From Salinibacillus kushneri (GTDB lineage Bacteria > Bacillota > Bacilli > Bacillales > Alkalibacillaceae): a DNA stretch of 57,315 nucleotides. Position numbers and translations under genes: made by a program. The stretch covers positions 1 to 57,315 of the forward strand of contig NZ_FOHJ01000008.1 of the NCBI RefSeq assembly GCF_900111405.1. Direction: 5' to 3'. Below are positions 16,877 to 26,198 of the stretch, piece after piece (within the stretch, counting starts at the first letter, position 1; each line of letters starts with the position of its first letter). The notes beneath the pieces were generated by a model. That model was not told where the DNA came from. It was given only the letters and a program-made list of their open reading frames with translations, and did not search any database.

Positions 16877-16905
16877 TGAGCCTCTTCTTTGTGAGAAGAG
16901 GCTCA
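16877..16905 (-). terminator. Strong hairpin between sdhB and ysmA
   Basis: A perfect 12-bp stem (TGAGCCTCTTCT/AGAAGAGGCTCA) with a 5-nt loop, 12 bp after the sdhB stop. No run of T follows (ACTTATATTATAGG), so it may be an inefficient terminator or an mRNA-stabilising structure that lets some transcription into ysmA. Confidence 0.6.
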
Positions 16906-16916
16906 GCGTTTGTACA

Positions 16917-17681
16917 TTAGTTGACGTTATCACTGCCAAAAAAGCTCTTAAATGATTGTAGAGTTGCTTCACGATTAAGTGCAGCAATAGAAGTTGTTAA
17001 AGGAATACCTTTAGGGCAGGACTGTACACAGTTTTGTGAGTTTCCACAATTAGCGAGCCCACCATCTTCCATAATGGTTTCCATACGTTCGCTTTTATGA
17101 AATTCTCCTGTTGGATGGGAGTTGAATAGACGAACCTGTGATAATGGTGCAGGTCCAATAAAGTTAGAATCACTGTTAACATTTGGGCAAGCTTCTAAAC
17201 AAACACCACAAGTCATACATTTAGAAAGCTCATAAGCCCATTGGCGTTTACTTTCAGCCATACGAGGACCTGGTCCCAAGTCATAGGTTCCATCGATCGG
17301 AATCCACGCCTTCACTTTCTTCAATGAATCAAACATACGGCTACGGTCAACCGCTAAGTCTCTTACAACTGGGAACGTAGTCATAGGTGCTAAACGAATG
17401 GGTTGTTCCAATTGATCGACTAGTGCGGTACAAGCTTGTTGTGGCTTGCCGTTAATAACCATAGAACAAGCACCGCAAACTTCTTCTAAACAACCCATTT
17501 CCCAAAATACCGGTGATGTATTTTCCCCTTTTGCATTGACCGGATTTCGACGAATTTCCATTAGAGCTGAAATCACATTTAAGTTCTTACGATAGGGAAT
17601 ACTAAATTCCTCTTCATATGGCTTCGAATCGGGGCTATCCTGACGTGTTATAATCAAATTTATCTTTTTCGTATCACTCAT
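16917..17681 (-). CDS. sdhB: Succinate dehydrogenase iron-sulfur subunit
   Basis: Passes electrons from the flavin of SdhA to heme in SdhC and then menaquinone, in TCA cycle complex II at the membrane. 254 residues. Cluster ligands are visible: [2Fe-2S] Cys64, 69, 72, 84; the ferredoxin-type cluster Cys155, 158, 161 with Cys165; and the remaining ligands Cys212, 218, 222. The ATG at 17681 (MSDTKK) has GGGGGAGGAG upstream, and six further upstream codons are not needed. Last gene of sdhCAB, 24 bp after sdhA. Confidence 0.97.
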   Translation of the reverse strand: MSDTKKINLIITRQDSPDSKPYEEEFSIPYRKNLNVISALMEIRRNPVNAKGENTSPVFWEMGCLEEVCGACSMVINGKPQQACTALVDQLEQPIRLAPMTTFPVVRDLAVDRSRMFDSLKKVKAWIPIDGTYDLGPGPRMAESKRQWAYELSKCMTCGVCLEACPNVNSDSNFIGPAPLSQVRLFNSHPTGEFHKSERMETIMEDGGLANCGNSQNCVQSCPKGIPLTTSIAALNREATLQSFKSFFGSDNVN

Positions 17682-17705
17682 GATTCTCCTCCCCCTCATT
17701 TGTGA

Positions 17706-19460
17706 TTAATGTTTTTTCGTATAGTCTCTCTTTCTTGGTTTGATGAAGGAAATATCAACATCTTCATAATATAGGTCTGGCTGATTATTTTCCGCATCAT
17801 ATTTTGCCATAGTTGTTTTTAAGAATTCTTCATCATTACGTTCAGGGAATTCAGGCTTATAATGAGCACCACGACTTTCATTACGATTATAAGCCCCAAG
17901 CGTAATAACTCTGGCAAGTTGAAGCATATTCTTCAATTGTCTTGTAAACATAGCACCCTGGTTACTCCAGCGGGATGTATCATTAATATTGATATTCTCA
18001 TAGCGTTCTAGTAATTCTTGAATCTTTTCATCTGTTTCTAGCAGTTTCTTATTTTCGCGAACAACGGTTACATTATCGGTCATCCATTCCCCAAGTTCTT
18101 TATGGATTTGATAAGCATTCTCATTACCGCTGTTCATCCCCATAATTTCTTCAAAATGCTCTTCTTCTTCCTTAACTTTTTGTTCAAAGAAAGTCGAAGA
18201 AATATCTTCCGTTGCTTTATCTAAGCCCTCTATATATTCTACGGCATTAGGACCTGCAACACTTCCACCAAAAATAGATGATAATAGTGAGTTTGCACCT
18301 AAACGGTTAGCTCCATGCTGGGTAAAGTCACACTCACCAGCGGCAAAAATTCCGGGGATATTAGTCATTTGATTATTATCTACCCATAAACCACCCATTG
18401 AATAGTGAACGGCAGGGAAAATCTTCATTGGTACTTTCTTTGGATCGTCTCCAACGAATTTTTCGTAAATCTCAATAATTCCACCAAGTTTAACATCCAA
18501 TTCTTTCGGGTCTTTATGTGATAAATCCAGATAAACCATGTTCTCCCCGTTAATACCGAGCTTCTGGTTTACACATACATCAAAAATTTCACGAGTAGCG
18601 ATATCACGAGGAACCAAATTACCGTATGCCGGATATTTTTCCTCTAAGAAATACCAAGGCTTACCATCTTTGTAAGTCCAGACACGTCCACCTTCACCTC
18701 TAGCCGATTCACTCATTAGGCGTAATTTGTCATCTCCAGGAATGGCGGTTGGATGGATTTGGATAAATTCTCCGTTCGCGTAGATGGCACCTTGCTGATA
18801 TAAAGCTGATGCCGCTGAACCTGTATTAATAATGGAGTTCGTGGATTTACCAAAAATAATTCCTGGTCCACCGGTAGCCACGATGACAGCGTCACCTTTG
18901 AAGGCCTTAATCTCATGTGAATGTAAATCCTGTCCGATAACGCCACGACCTACTCCTTCATCATCAACAATTGCTGATAGAAACTCCCAGTTTTCATATT
19001 TCGTTACTAGCCCATTTACTTCATGACGGCGGACTTGTTCATCTAAAGCATAAAGCAGCTGTTGACCTGTTGTTGCTCCAGCAAACGCAGTACGATGATG
19101 CTGTGTTCCGCCAAATCGACGGAAATCAAGCAAACCCTCAGGTGTTCGGTTAAACATAACCCCCATACGATCAAACATATGAATAATGCCAGGTGCGGCT
19201 TCACACATCGCCTTTACAGGAGTCTGGTTGGCTAAGAAGTCACCACCATACACGGTATCGTCAAAATGAATCCAAGGAGAATCTCCTTCCCCCTTTGTAT
19301 CTACTGCACCATTAATTCCACCTTGTGCACATACAGAGTGGGAGCGTTTCACAGGTACAAGTGATAGAAGATCAACATGCACACCTGCTTCTGCTGCTTT
19401 TACTGTTGCCATTAGTCCAGCCAATCCGCCGCCAACAACAACGATGTTACGATTACTCAT
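17706..19460 (-). CDS. sdhA: Succinate dehydrogenase flavoprotein subunit
   Basis: Oxidises succinate to fumarate with covalently bound FAD. 584 residues, nearly the size of B. subtilis SdhA (586) and very similar along the whole length. The FAD Rossmann motif VVVGGGLAGLMATVKAAE is at the start, the covalent-FAD region is SHSVCAQGGINGA, and active-site segments HPTAIPG, SESARGEGG and GLWVDNNQ are intact. The ATG at 19460 has GGGAG eight bases upstream; a GTG three codons earlier is less well placed. Middle gene of sdhCAB. Confidence 0.97.
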   Translation of the reverse strand: MSNRNIVVVGGGLAGLMATVKAAEAGVHVDLLSLVPVKRSHSVCAQGGINGAVDTKGEGDSPWIHFDDTVYGGDFLANQTPVKAMCEAAPGIIHMFDRMGVMFNRTPEGLLDFRRFGGTQHHRTAFAGATTGQQLLYALDEQVRRHEVNGLVTKYENWEFLSAIVDDEGVGRGVIGQDLHSHEIKAFKGDAVIVATGGPGIIFGKSTNSIINTGSAASALYQQGAIYANGEFIQIHPTAIPGDDKLRLMSESARGEGGRVWTYKDGKPWYFLEEKYPAYGNLVPRDIATREIFDVCVNQKLGINGENMVYLDLSHKDPKELDVKLGGIIEIYEKFVGDDPKKVPMKIFPAVHYSMGGLWVDNNQMTNIPGIFAAGECDFTQHGANRLGANSLLSSIFGGSVAGPNAVEYIEGLDKATEDISSTFFEQKVKEEEEHFEEIMGMNSGNENAYQIHKELGEWMTDNVTVVRENKKLLETDEKIQELLERYENININDTSRWSNQGAMFTRQLKNMLQLARVITLGAYNRNESRGAHYKPEFPERNDEEFLKTTMAKYDAENNQPDLYYEDVDISFIKPRKRDYTKKH

Positions 19461-19500
19461 AAAATTCACTCCCTGTTCAATAAAGATAAAGATTCTTTCA

Positions 19501-20115
19501 TTAACTTACGAAAGCTATTAGTGTACTTACACCCACATAGGATAATGCTACGAAAATAATCATCGTCACGTATGTAACTATGCGTTGAGAACGTGGTGTA
19601 ATGGTAAGTCCCCAGCTTACGGAGAAGGACCATAATCCATTAGCAAAATGGAATACTGCTGAAATGACACCAATAATATAGAACCAAAACATGAAAGGAT
19701 GATCCAAAATATTGACCATCATGTCAAAGTTTACTTCTGTACCATGAATGGCATGGGCAATTCTTGTTTCCCATACATGCCATACAACAAATATTAAGGT
19801 AATAATCCCTGTTATACGTTGTAAATAAAACATCCAGTTACGAAAATATCCATATCTAGTTACGTTGTTCTTAGCTGTAAAAGCAATGTAAACACCGTAG
19901 ATAGCATGGAAAATGAGCGGAAGGTAAATAATAACAATTTCCAGAACTAATACAAAGGGTAAGTTTCCCATCACTCCAGCTGCTGTGTTGAAGGATTCAG
20001 GACCCCATCTTGCAAATTGGTTAACAAATAAATGCTGAACTAAAAAGAGCCCAATTGGGATAACCCCTAATAAAGAATGTAGTCTTCGATAAAAAAATTC
20101 ACGATTTTGCGCCAT
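19501..20115 (-). CDS. sdhC: Succinate dehydrogenase cytochrome b558 subunit
   Basis: Membrane anchor that binds two b hemes and reduces menaquinone. 204 residues with five hydrophobic helices and several conserved His in or near them (SLLGVIPIGLFLVQHL, IFHAIYGV, FVVWHVWETR, AVFHFANGL), matching the B. subtilis type with a single anchor polypeptide. The ATG at 20115 (MAQNREFF) follows a GGGGGG-rich ribosome site; the frame continues upstream with no similarity. First gene of sdhCAB; a consensus-like promoter lies 140 bp upstream. Confidence 0.96.
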   Translation of the reverse strand: MAQNREFFYRRLHSLLGVIPIGLFLVQHLFVNQFARWGPESFNTAAGVMGNLPFVLVLEIVIIYLPLIFHAIYGVYIAFTAKNNVTRYGYFRNWMFYLQRITGIITLIFVVWHVWETRIAHAIHGTEVNFDMMVNILDHPFMFWFYIIGVISAVFHFANGLWSFSVSWGLTITPRSQRIVTYVTMIIFVALSYVGVSTLIAFVS

Positions 20116-20164
20116 CTTAACCCCCCTCAATAGATGAAAATATTGTTTGGATACAATCACTGAG

Positions 20165-20177
20165 TAAAGCGCTTTTA
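20165..20177. promoter_or_regulatory. Possible cre (CcpA) site in the sdh leader
   Basis: A palindromic TAAAGCGCTTTTA core sits in the sdhC leader, between promoter and start codon. It shares the AAAGCGCTTT centre of many CcpA sites but departs from the full consensus at about three outer positions, so it may be a weak roadblock-type site or chance. Confidence 0.3.
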
Positions 20178-20252
20178 TTTTTCCAAAAAAAATATATTTT
20201 CTGGAAAATCCCCCTTCTCGCTTTATGAAAAATTCCTTTCATAACATTTTAT

Positions 20253-20281
20253 ATTTTACTCTTACCCTTTAATAGCGTCAA
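20253..20281 (-). promoter_or_regulatory. Sigma-A promoter of sdhCAB
   Basis: Minus strand TTGACG (20276-20281), 17-bp spacer, TAAAAT (20253-20258), 140 bp upstream of sdhC. Confidence 0.6.
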
Positions 20282-20389
20282 GGAAACTTCTGCCTAAAGT
20301 CGAATTTATTTTAATATTTTCACTAGTTCTGCAGTATAGCAGGTAATGCACTTCCTGAAGTGTGGTGTTCTTTTACAATAATATTAGTA

Positions 20390-20418
20390 TTGCAATATTT
20401 ATCATTCCCTATGATAAT
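20390..20418 (+). promoter_or_regulatory. Sigma-A promoter candidate for yslB
   Basis: TTGCAA (20390-20395), 17-bp spacer, GATAAT (20413-20418), 25 bp before the yslB start. Confidence 0.5.
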
Positions 20419-20442
20419 GAATAGTAGAAAGGGAGGAGAACA

Positions 20443-20880
20443 GTGGGAAAAGAGAAATCTTTACTTCAAAATGAAAATATTAAAGACATCCAAATTCCCT
20501 CGTTTGGATATGAATTGATTAGACAACTTACGTTAAATACAATTCTAGGTGAAGATGCAAATTTTGTTCACTATTATCTAGGAAAGAACTTAGCCAGACA
20601 GTATCCGTTGAAGCAAATAGAAGATCTTCAACTCTTTTTTCATGATGCTGGTTTCGGCCATTTAGACCTGATTAAACAAAAACGTAAGAAGCTTGAGTTT
20701 GAGCTAAGAGGTCCATTAATTGAAGAACGATTTTCCTATCAAGAACCTGTTTCATATCGATTAGAAGCTGGGTTTATTGCTCAACAGCTTTCCTATATAT
20801 TAAATGATGATATCGAATGTATGGATGAAGAAAACAAACGACAGAAAACCATTACTTTTTATGCAGTAGAAAGAATTTGA
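20443..20880 (+). CDS. yslB: DUF2507 protein YslB
   Basis: A 145-residue soluble protein, clearly related to B. subtilis YslB in segments such as GYELIRQLTLNTILGEDANF, KNLARQYPLK, FFHDAGFGHLDL and LEAGFIAQQLSYI. The fold resembles V4R/4-vinyl-reductase-like ligand-binding domains, but no activity is known to me. It starts with GTG at 20443, preceded by GGGAGGAG. It is divergent from sdhC and convergent with uvrC. In B. subtilis lysC lies between uvrC and yslB; here that interval holds no intact gene. Confidence 0.85.
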   Translation: MGKEKSLLQNENIKDIQIPSFGYELIRQLTLNTILGEDANFVHYYLGKNLARQYPLKQIEDLQLFFHDAGFGHLDLIKQKRKKLEFELRGPLIEERFSYQEPVSYRLEAGFIAQQLSYILNDDIECMDEENKRQKTITFYAVERI

Positions 20881-21060
20881 GTCTATATTAAAGATGATTT
20901 AATGGAACTAGATATAAAGCAATTATATGAGCGTTTTTGACTTGATTCTGTCCATGAAATTATTATCCTAACCTGAAATAGGCTTCTACCAGCTTGGTTT
21001 TTACATCAGAATCTTATCCTTGATATTGAGAATTTTATAGGATCAGGAAAACATCTTTTC
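20881..21060 (+). other. Non-coding stretch after yslB with a broken open frame
   Basis: The frame that continues after the yslB stop reads as plausible protein in pieces (for example IKDDLMELDIKQLYERF) but is interrupted by TGA twice. I cannot match it to a family. It may be a decayed gene or chance. Confidence 0.2.
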
Positions 21061-21088
21061 TTTACACTTCAAAACTATACAGCATTAG

Positions 21089-21128
21089 AAAAGCCCAAAA
21101 TAAGTTTAGCACTCATTTTGGGCTTTTT
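21089..21128 (-). terminator. Bidirectional terminator between yslB and uvrC
   Basis: AAAAGCCCAAAAT pairs with ATTTTGGGCTTTT; T runs on both sides; 13 bp after the uvrC stop. Confidence 0.85.
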
Positions 21129-21141
21129 AGATAATAACAGG

Positions 21142-22935
21142 CTATTCTTGTGAGTCATTTTCTTCTGTTTGCAAAGCATCCAATATTTTTTCAGCAACAG
21201 GATGAGGAATACCTAACCTTTTTAATTCATTTATATCAGCATGCCTGATATCATCAATGGATTTAAAATGTCGTAACAATAGTCTCTTTCTTTTTTGTCC
21301 AACACCCTCGATTTCATCCAATGCTGACTGAAATGAGCTCTTCCCTCTTAATTGACGGTGGAAAGAAATAGCGAAACGATGGACTTCATCCTGAATACGC
21401 TGGATTAAATAAAAGGGCTGTGATTTACGGTCCAAATTAACAACTTCAGGAGGCTCACCATACAACAGCTCACTTGTACGGTGCTTGTCGTCCTTAGCAA
21501 GACCGCACAACGGAATATCTAGACCGAGTTCATTCTCCAGGACATCCAAAGCAGCACTCATTTGTCCTTTTCCACCATCAATGAGGATTAAATCAGGTAA
21601 CGGCATTTTTTCCTTGAGAACTCGCTTATACCTTCTCCTAATAACTTCACGCATGGTTTCATAGTCATCCGGACCTTCTACATCCCTAATTTTATACTTT
21701 CGATAATTTTTTTTGCTTGGCCTGCCATCAATAAAGACTACCATAGCAGAAACAGGATCTGTACCTTGAATATTTGAATTGTCAAAGGCTTCTATACGAT
21801 GAGGGGTTTCAATATTTAATCGTTCTCCCAGTCCTTCTACTGCTTTAATCGTTCTTTCTTCATCCTGTTCAATAATAGAAAACTTCTCTTTCAAGGCTAT
21901 TTTGGCATTCTTCATGCTTAATTCTACCAGTTCTTTTTTTCTTCCTCGCATAGGAATCTTAACATGGGTATCCAGTAAACCCTCTAACAATTCTTTATTC
22001 GTACCCAGTGGAACAAGGATTTCCTTAGGCTTCGGATGATTTTGGTGAAGATAAAAACGTCCGATATAACTCAGGAAAGTATCTTCTGGGTCATCGAAAA
22101 ATGGGAATAGAGTAACATCGCGTTCAATTAGTTTTCCTTGTCTTATGAAAAAGGTTTGAATACACATCCAGCCCTTATCGTAATCGAAACCAAAAATATC
22201 CCGGTCCTGCTGGTCATTTAGTGTCATCTTTTGTTTTTCCATTACAGACTCAATATGTTCAATTAAATCTCTGTATTCTTTAGCCCTTTCAAACTCCAGG
22301 TTCTCAGAGGCTTCTTGCATTTTATTTTTAAGGTCTTTCTTTATTTCTGAATGTCCGCCACTTAAAAATTTCGTAATGCTTTGAACAATTTCCTCATTGG
22401 TTTCATCAGATACATGGAATTCACATGGACCTAGACATTGATGAATATGATAATAAAGACAAACACGATCAGGCATTTGGTTGCATTTTCTTAGTGGATA
22501 AAGACGATCTAAAAGCTTTTTCGTTTCCCTGGCTGCCGAAACATTTGGATAAGGACCAAAATATTTTCCCTTATCTTTTTTCACCTGTCTAGTAATAATA
22601 AGTCTTGGCTGCTTTTCAGATGTGATTTTTAAATAAGGATAGCTTTTATCATCCTTCAACAGCACATTGTACTTCGGATCATATTTTTTAATTAAGTTCA
22701 TCTCAAGAATAAGTGCTTCTATTTCAGAGGATGTTACAATATAATCAAAATGGTCAATTTCCTGAACCAGGCGTTGTGTTTTTGTATCATGCGCTCCTGT
22801 AAAATAGGAGCGAACCCGATTTTTTAATTTTTTTGATTTCCCTACATAAATGACTTCATCATGTTTATTTTTCATTAAATAACACCCTGGCTGATCAGGG
22901 AGAACCGCTAATTTATCTTGAATGGCTTTATTCAT
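21142..22935 (-). CDS. uvrC: UvrABC excinuclease subunit C
   Basis: Makes the two incisions flanking bulky DNA lesions in nucleotide excision repair. 597 residues. The GIY-YIG nuclease domain is at the N-terminus ([12 protein letters not shown], then [18 protein letters not shown]), followed by a Cys cluster ([21 protein letters not shown], read as CN-x-C-x-C-x-C spacing), a UVR UvrB-binding motif around residues 195-230, the RNase H-like endonuclease domain ([20 protein letters not shown]) and C-terminal helix-hairpin-helix. ATG at 22935, AGGAG eight bases upstream; a GTG three codons earlier is disfavoured. No LexA box was noticed upstream. Confidence 0.96.
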   Translation of the reverse strand: MNKAIQDKLAVLPDQPGCYLMKNKHDEVIYVGKSKKLKNRVRSYFTGAHDTKTQRLVQEIDHFDYIVTSSEIEALILEMNLIKKYDPKYNVLLKDDKSYPYLKITSEKQPRLIITRQVKKDKGKYFGPYPNVSAARETKKLLDRLYPLRKCNQMPDRVCLYYHIHQCLGPCEFHVSDETNEEIVQSITKFLSGGHSEIKKDLKNKMQEASENLEFERAKEYRDLIEHIESVMEKQKMTLNDQQDRDIFGFDYDKGWMCIQTFFIRQGKLIERDVTLFPFFDDPEDTFLSYIGRFYLHQNHPKPKEILVPLGTNKELLEGLLDTHVKIPMRGRKKELVELSMKNAKIALKEKFSIIEQDEERTIKAVEGLGERLNIETPHRIEAFDNSNIQGTDPVSAMVVFIDGRPSKKNYRKYKIRDVEGPDDYETMREVIRRRYKRVLKEKMPLPDLILIDGGKGQMSAALDVLENELGLDIPLCGLAKDDKHRTSELLYGEPPEVVNLDRKSQPFYLIQRIQDEVHRFAISFHRQLRGKSSFQSALDEIEGVGQKRKRLLLRHFKSIDDIRHADINELKRLGIPHPVAEKILDALQTEENDSQE

Positions 22936-23052
22936 TTCGCACACTCCTAATCAATCCGACATTTCACTTTATATCTTATATTATATTTTAATTGGACTTA
23001 ATTGAAAAATAACGTACTCAGATTTATACTTTATATTATGAACCAATCCAAA

Positions 23053-23084
23053 ATAAAATCCCCTGTCATTAATATGACAAGGGA
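23053..23084 (-). terminator. Terminator of trxA
   Basis: TCCC and TGTCAT pair with ATGACA and GGGA across one mismatch, followed by TTTTATTTT on the minus strand, 20 bp after the trxA stop. Confidence 0.75.
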
Positions 23085-23103
23085 CCACTTCGTTTATGTT
23101 AGA

Positions 23104-23421
23104 TTAGGATGCATGTTTATTAACAAGTTCAACAAGTGCTTCCTTTGGCTGATAGCCGACAACTTGGTCAACCACTTCCCCATCTTTAAAAAGAAGTAAA
23201 GTCGGGATACTCATAACACCATATTTTTGAGCAGTTTCCTGGTTTTCATCCACATCTAACTTTACGATTTTAACCTTTTCGGACATTTCACTGTCTAATT
23301 CTTCAAGTACAGGAGCAATCATTTTACAAGGTCCGCACCATGTTGCCCAAAAATCAGCAAGTACAAGTCCTTCTGAAGTTTCCTGGCCAAAACTTTGATC
23401 ATTTGCATGTGCAATAGCCAT
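23104..23421 (-). CDS. trxA: Thioredoxin
   Basis: General cytosolic disulfide reductase, electron donor for ribonucleotide reductase and others. 105 residues with the active site WCGPC (Cys29, Cys32), the cis-Pro loop [14 protein letters not shown] and a buried Asp in LVLADFWA. The ATG at 23421 follows AGGAGG. It sits between etfA and uvrC as in B. subtilis and has its own promoter and terminator. Confidence 0.97.
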   Translation of the reverse strand: MAIAHANDQSFGQETSEGLVLADFWATWCGPCKMIAPVLEELDSEMSEKVKIVKLDVDENQETAQKYGVMSIPTLLLFKDGEVVDQVVGYQPKEALVELVNKHAS

Positions 23422-23456
23422 ATTACATTCCTCCTAGCGAAGCTAATTTCATTCCA

Positions 23457-23487
23457 AGTATACCACCTATTATCTAATCATTGCCAA
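23457..23487 (-). promoter_or_regulatory. Promoter candidate for trxA (extended -10)
   Basis: Minus strand TTGGCA (23482-23487), 19-bp spacer, TATACT (23457-23462) preceded by TGG. The long spacer is offset by the extended -10. Confidence 0.45.
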
Positions 23488-23552
23488 TGGTTTGTTTCTT
23501 ATTACGACTTCCTTGAAAATTTTTCATTTATCATGTAGATATTTTTAAAGAC

Positions 23553-23590
23553 AGTGCCAGAAGTTCCTTATCATAAAGGCTTCTGGCACT
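23553..23590 (-). terminator. Terminator hairpin after etfA
   Basis: An 11-bp stem (AGTGCCAGAAG/CTTCTGGCACT) with inner pairing, followed on the minus strand by GTCTTTAAAAAT, starting eight bases after the etfA stop. It ends the fatty-acid oxidation operon. Confidence 0.7.
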
Positions 23591-23598
23591 CTGTGATA

Positions 23599-24579
23599 CT
23601 ATGCATTTACTTTTAGATTTTTAATTTCCTCCGTTAATTTAGGAACTACTTCAAATAAGTCACCAACAATTCCATAATCCGCTACGTTAAAGATATTGGC
23701 TTCTGGATCTTTATTAATAGCGACAATGATTTTTGAGTTAGACATACCGGCTAAATGTTGAATCGCACCGGAAATTCCACATGCAATATATAAATCCGGG
23801 GTTACAACCTTACCAGTTTGGCCAATTTGAAGGGAATAGTCACAGTAATCAGCATCACATGCACCCCGCGAAGCACCTATTGCTCCTCCAAGAACATCTG
23901 CAAGTTCCTGTAGAGGTTCAAAACCTTCCTTGCTTTTCACTCCTCGTCCTCCGGAAACGATTACTTTGGCTTCTGAAAGATCTACGCCATCAGTAGTTTT
24001 ACGTAATACATCTTTGATAACCGTACGTAGATCTTTAATGTCAACCTCTTTACTTGAAACATCACCACTTCTGCTATCATCACGGTCAAGTGCCGAAATG
24101 TTATTTGGACGAATAGTAGCAAAAATAATACCATCCGTTACAATTTTCTTCTCAAACGCTTTACCGGAATAAATAGGTCTCGTAAAGACTACATTATCTC
24201 CTGTCACTTCAATATCTGTTACGTCTGAGATTAAACCGCTTTCAAGCTTGCTGGCCAATTTTGGTGTTAAATCTTTTCCTGCAGCGGTATGCCCCATAAC
24301 AATTCCCTCTGGATCTTCATTTTCAATAACAGCTAATGCCGCCTGTGCATATCCTTCAGAAGTATACGTTTCTAATTTTTCATCTTGAACTGTTACGGCA
24401 CGATCTGCCCCATAATAAATCATTTCATTTGCAGCTTCTTCCAAACCTTCATTACCGAAAATCGCTGCTACAATCTCACCGTCTTCACTGATTTTACGAG
24501 CTGCAGCAACAGCTTCAAAGGAAACATTACGAAGTTCACCATCACGAACTTCCCCAAATACCACAATTTTTTTACTCAT
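23599..24579 (-). CDS. etfA: Electron transfer flavoprotein alpha subunit
   Basis: Carries electrons from acyl-CoA dehydrogenases toward the quinone pool. 326 residues. The C-terminal FAD-binding domain has VSGGRGVKSKEGFEPLQELA, GASRGACDADYC, QIGQTGKVVTPDLYIACGISGAIQH (in two parts, about residues 245-270) and the AINKDPEANIF end. The ATG at 24579 follows AAAGGGGAAT. Downstream of etfB in the lcfA-fadR-fadB-etfB-etfA order found in B. subtilis. Confidence 0.97.
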   Translation of the reverse strand: MSKKIVVFGEVRDGELRNVSFEAVAAARKISEDGEIVAAIFGNEGLEEAANEMIYYGADRAVTVQDEKLETYTSEGYAQAALAVIENEDPEGIVMGHTAAGKDLTPKLASKLESGLISDVTDIEVTGDNVVFTRPIYSGKAFEKKIVTDGIIFATIRPNNISALDRDDSRSGDVSSKEVDIKDLRTVIKDVLRKTTDGVDLSEAKVIVSGGRGVKSKEGFEPLQELADVLGGAIGASRGACDADYCDYSLQIGQTGKVVTPDLYIACGISGAIQHLAGMSNSKIIVAINKDPEANIFNVADYGIVGDLFEVVPKLTEEIKNLKVNA

Positions 24580-24614
24580 ACTTATTCCCCTTTCCGAAGA
24601 TGTTTAGGTTACGC

Positions 24615-25388
24615 TTATATCACTTTCGCATCGTTTCTTAATAAGTTCACTAATTCTTTAACCTGGTCGTCTATTTCACCTTCAAGAACTCTTCCAGCCT
24701 CTTTTTCAGGTGGTAAGAAAATCTCGATGGTCTTCGTTTTTGCCTCAACATCCTCTTCATCCACGTCTAAGTCATCTATTTCCAATTCCTCTAAAGGCTT
24801 TTTCTTAGCCTTCATAATCCCAGGAAGTGAAGGATAACGAGGTTCATTTAATCCTTGCTGACAAGTTACCAGCAATGGAACAGGAGCATCTACTTTCTCG
24901 ACATCTCCTTCTACATCTCGTTCAATGTGAGCGGTATCCCCATCAATCTCCAAGTTTGTAATCGTTGTCACATAAGGGATATCTAAGTATTCTGCCAATC
25001 GTGGACCTACTTGACCACTTGCCTGGTCAATAGCTACGTTACCAGCAAGTATAATATCAACATCTTTATCCTCGAAGAAGGCTTCTAATACTTTAACTGT
25101 TGTGTATTGATCGCTTTCCTCTACATCGTCTTCTGTATTAATCAGAACAGCCTTATCAGCTCCCATAGCTAGCGCAGTACGTAATTGCTTTTCTGCGTCC
25201 TCACCGCCAATGGTAACGACTGTAACCTCTCCGTCATGTTCATCGCGAAGTTGAATGGCTTCCTCAATCGCATATTCGTCATAAGGATTGATAATGTATT
25301 CAGCCCCTTCATCATCAATTCGGCCATCCTCAATGACAATTTTCTCTTCTGTGTCAAAAGTTCTTTTCATTAATACATAAATGTTCAT
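24615..25388 (-). CDS. etfB: Electron transfer flavoprotein beta subunit
   Basis: Partner of EtfA; binds AMP and supports the ETF dimer. 257 residues with VLMKRTFDTEEKI at the N-terminus, the nucleotide-binding VVTIGGEDAEKQLRTALAMG at about residues 55-74, GNVAIDQASGQVGPRLAE and the EtfB signature region VDAPVPLLVTCQQGLNEPRY. The ATG at 25388 follows GAGGAGG at ideal spacing. Same transcript as fadB and etfA. Confidence 0.97.
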   Translation of the reverse strand: MNIYVLMKRTFDTEEKIVIEDGRIDDEGAEYIINPYDEYAIEEAIQLRDEHDGEVTVVTIGGEDAEKQLRTALAMGADKAVLINTEDDVEESDQYTTVKVLEAFFEDKDVDIILAGNVAIDQASGQVGPRLAEYLDIPYVTTITNLEIDGDTAHIERDVEGDVEKVDAPVPLLVTCQQGLNEPRYPSLPGIMKAKKKPLEELEIDDLDVDEEDVEAKTKTIEIFLPPEKEAGRVLEGEIDDQVKELVNLLRNDAKVI

Positions 25389-25406
25389 TTTATTACCTCC
25401 TCAGAT

Positions 25407-26180
25407 CTATTCATCTTTAAAATTGGGCTTCCTCTTCTCAATAAAAGCCTGAATGCCTTCCTTTGCTCCATCTGTTCCAAAAATATGTCCAAATTGTGTT
25501 GCCTCTTCATCAACACCTTTTTGAAATTGGGAAGTATGTGCATAAGGTAATAATTTCATTACTGCCTGGACGGATGGTCTGCTTTTGTCTACTAGTCTAT
25601 TAACTAGTTTCTCTGTATGTTCCTCTAATTCCTCCTCAGAAACAGAATAATTGGCTAATTGCCACTGAACTGCTTCTTCACCACTTATCGGATCACCTGT
25701 TAAGACCATTTCATAGGCTTTAGGTAAACCAACATAACGAGGTAAGCGCTGGGTTCCTCCAAAACCTGGAATGATACCTAAAGTTGTTTCAGGCAAACCC
25801 AGCTTGGCATTTTTCGTAACTATCCTTAAATGACAAGCCATAGCTAATTCCAGACCACCTCCCAATGCAGCACCATGAATAGAAGCAACAATCGGAATAT
25901 GGAAATGCTCTATCCTATTAAAAATCTGCTGGCCTTTCTTTGCTAATGAAGTATAGTCATCATTATCAACTTGTGTAAATTCTTTAATATCAGCACCTGC
26001 TGAAAAGAACTTCCCTTCCCCTCGAATAACAATTGCTTTTACCTTTGGATTTTTTTCCATTTGATCTAAAGTGTGTGACAGTTCATCCAAAAGTTTGGAG
26101 GAAAGGGCATTAGCAGGTGGACTATTAAAAGTAATCAGGCCTTTGTTTCCTTCTACTTGATAGACCAAATGATCCACCAT
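25407..26180 (-). CDS. fadB: Enoyl-CoA hydratase/isomerase family protein FadB
   Basis: Crotonase-fold enzyme expected to hydrate 2-enoyl-CoA in beta-oxidation. 257 residues. The oxyanion-hole motifs FFSAGADIKEF (about residues 57-67) and AALGGGLELAMACHLRI (about 103-119), the catalytic Glu region LPETTLGIIPGFGGTQRLPR and the ISGEEAVQW segment are intact. The ATG at 26180 follows GAGGGGG. It lies 18 bp after the fadR stop. Whether it is a general or chain-length-specific hydratase cannot be told. Confidence 0.9.
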   Translation of the reverse strand: MVDHLVYQVEGNKGLITFNSPPANALSSKLLDELSHTLDQMEKNPKVKAIVIRGEGKFFSAGADIKEFTQVDNDDYTSLAKKGQQIFNRIEHFHIPIVASIHGAALGGGLELAMACHLRIVTKNAKLGLPETTLGIIPGFGGTQRLPRYVGLPKAYEMVLTGDPISGEEAVQWQLANYSVSEEELEEHTEKLVNRLVDKSRPSVQAVMKLLPYAHTSQFQKGVDEEATQFGHIFGTDGAKEGIQAFIEKRKPNFKDE

Positions 26181-26198
26181 CTCCCGCCCCCTCTTAAA

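Noticed and set aside
24385-24837. 150-residue plus-strand ORF spanning the etfA-etfB junction
   Set aside because: Antisense to two conserved genes; composition low-complexity Ser/Phe typical of shadow frames.
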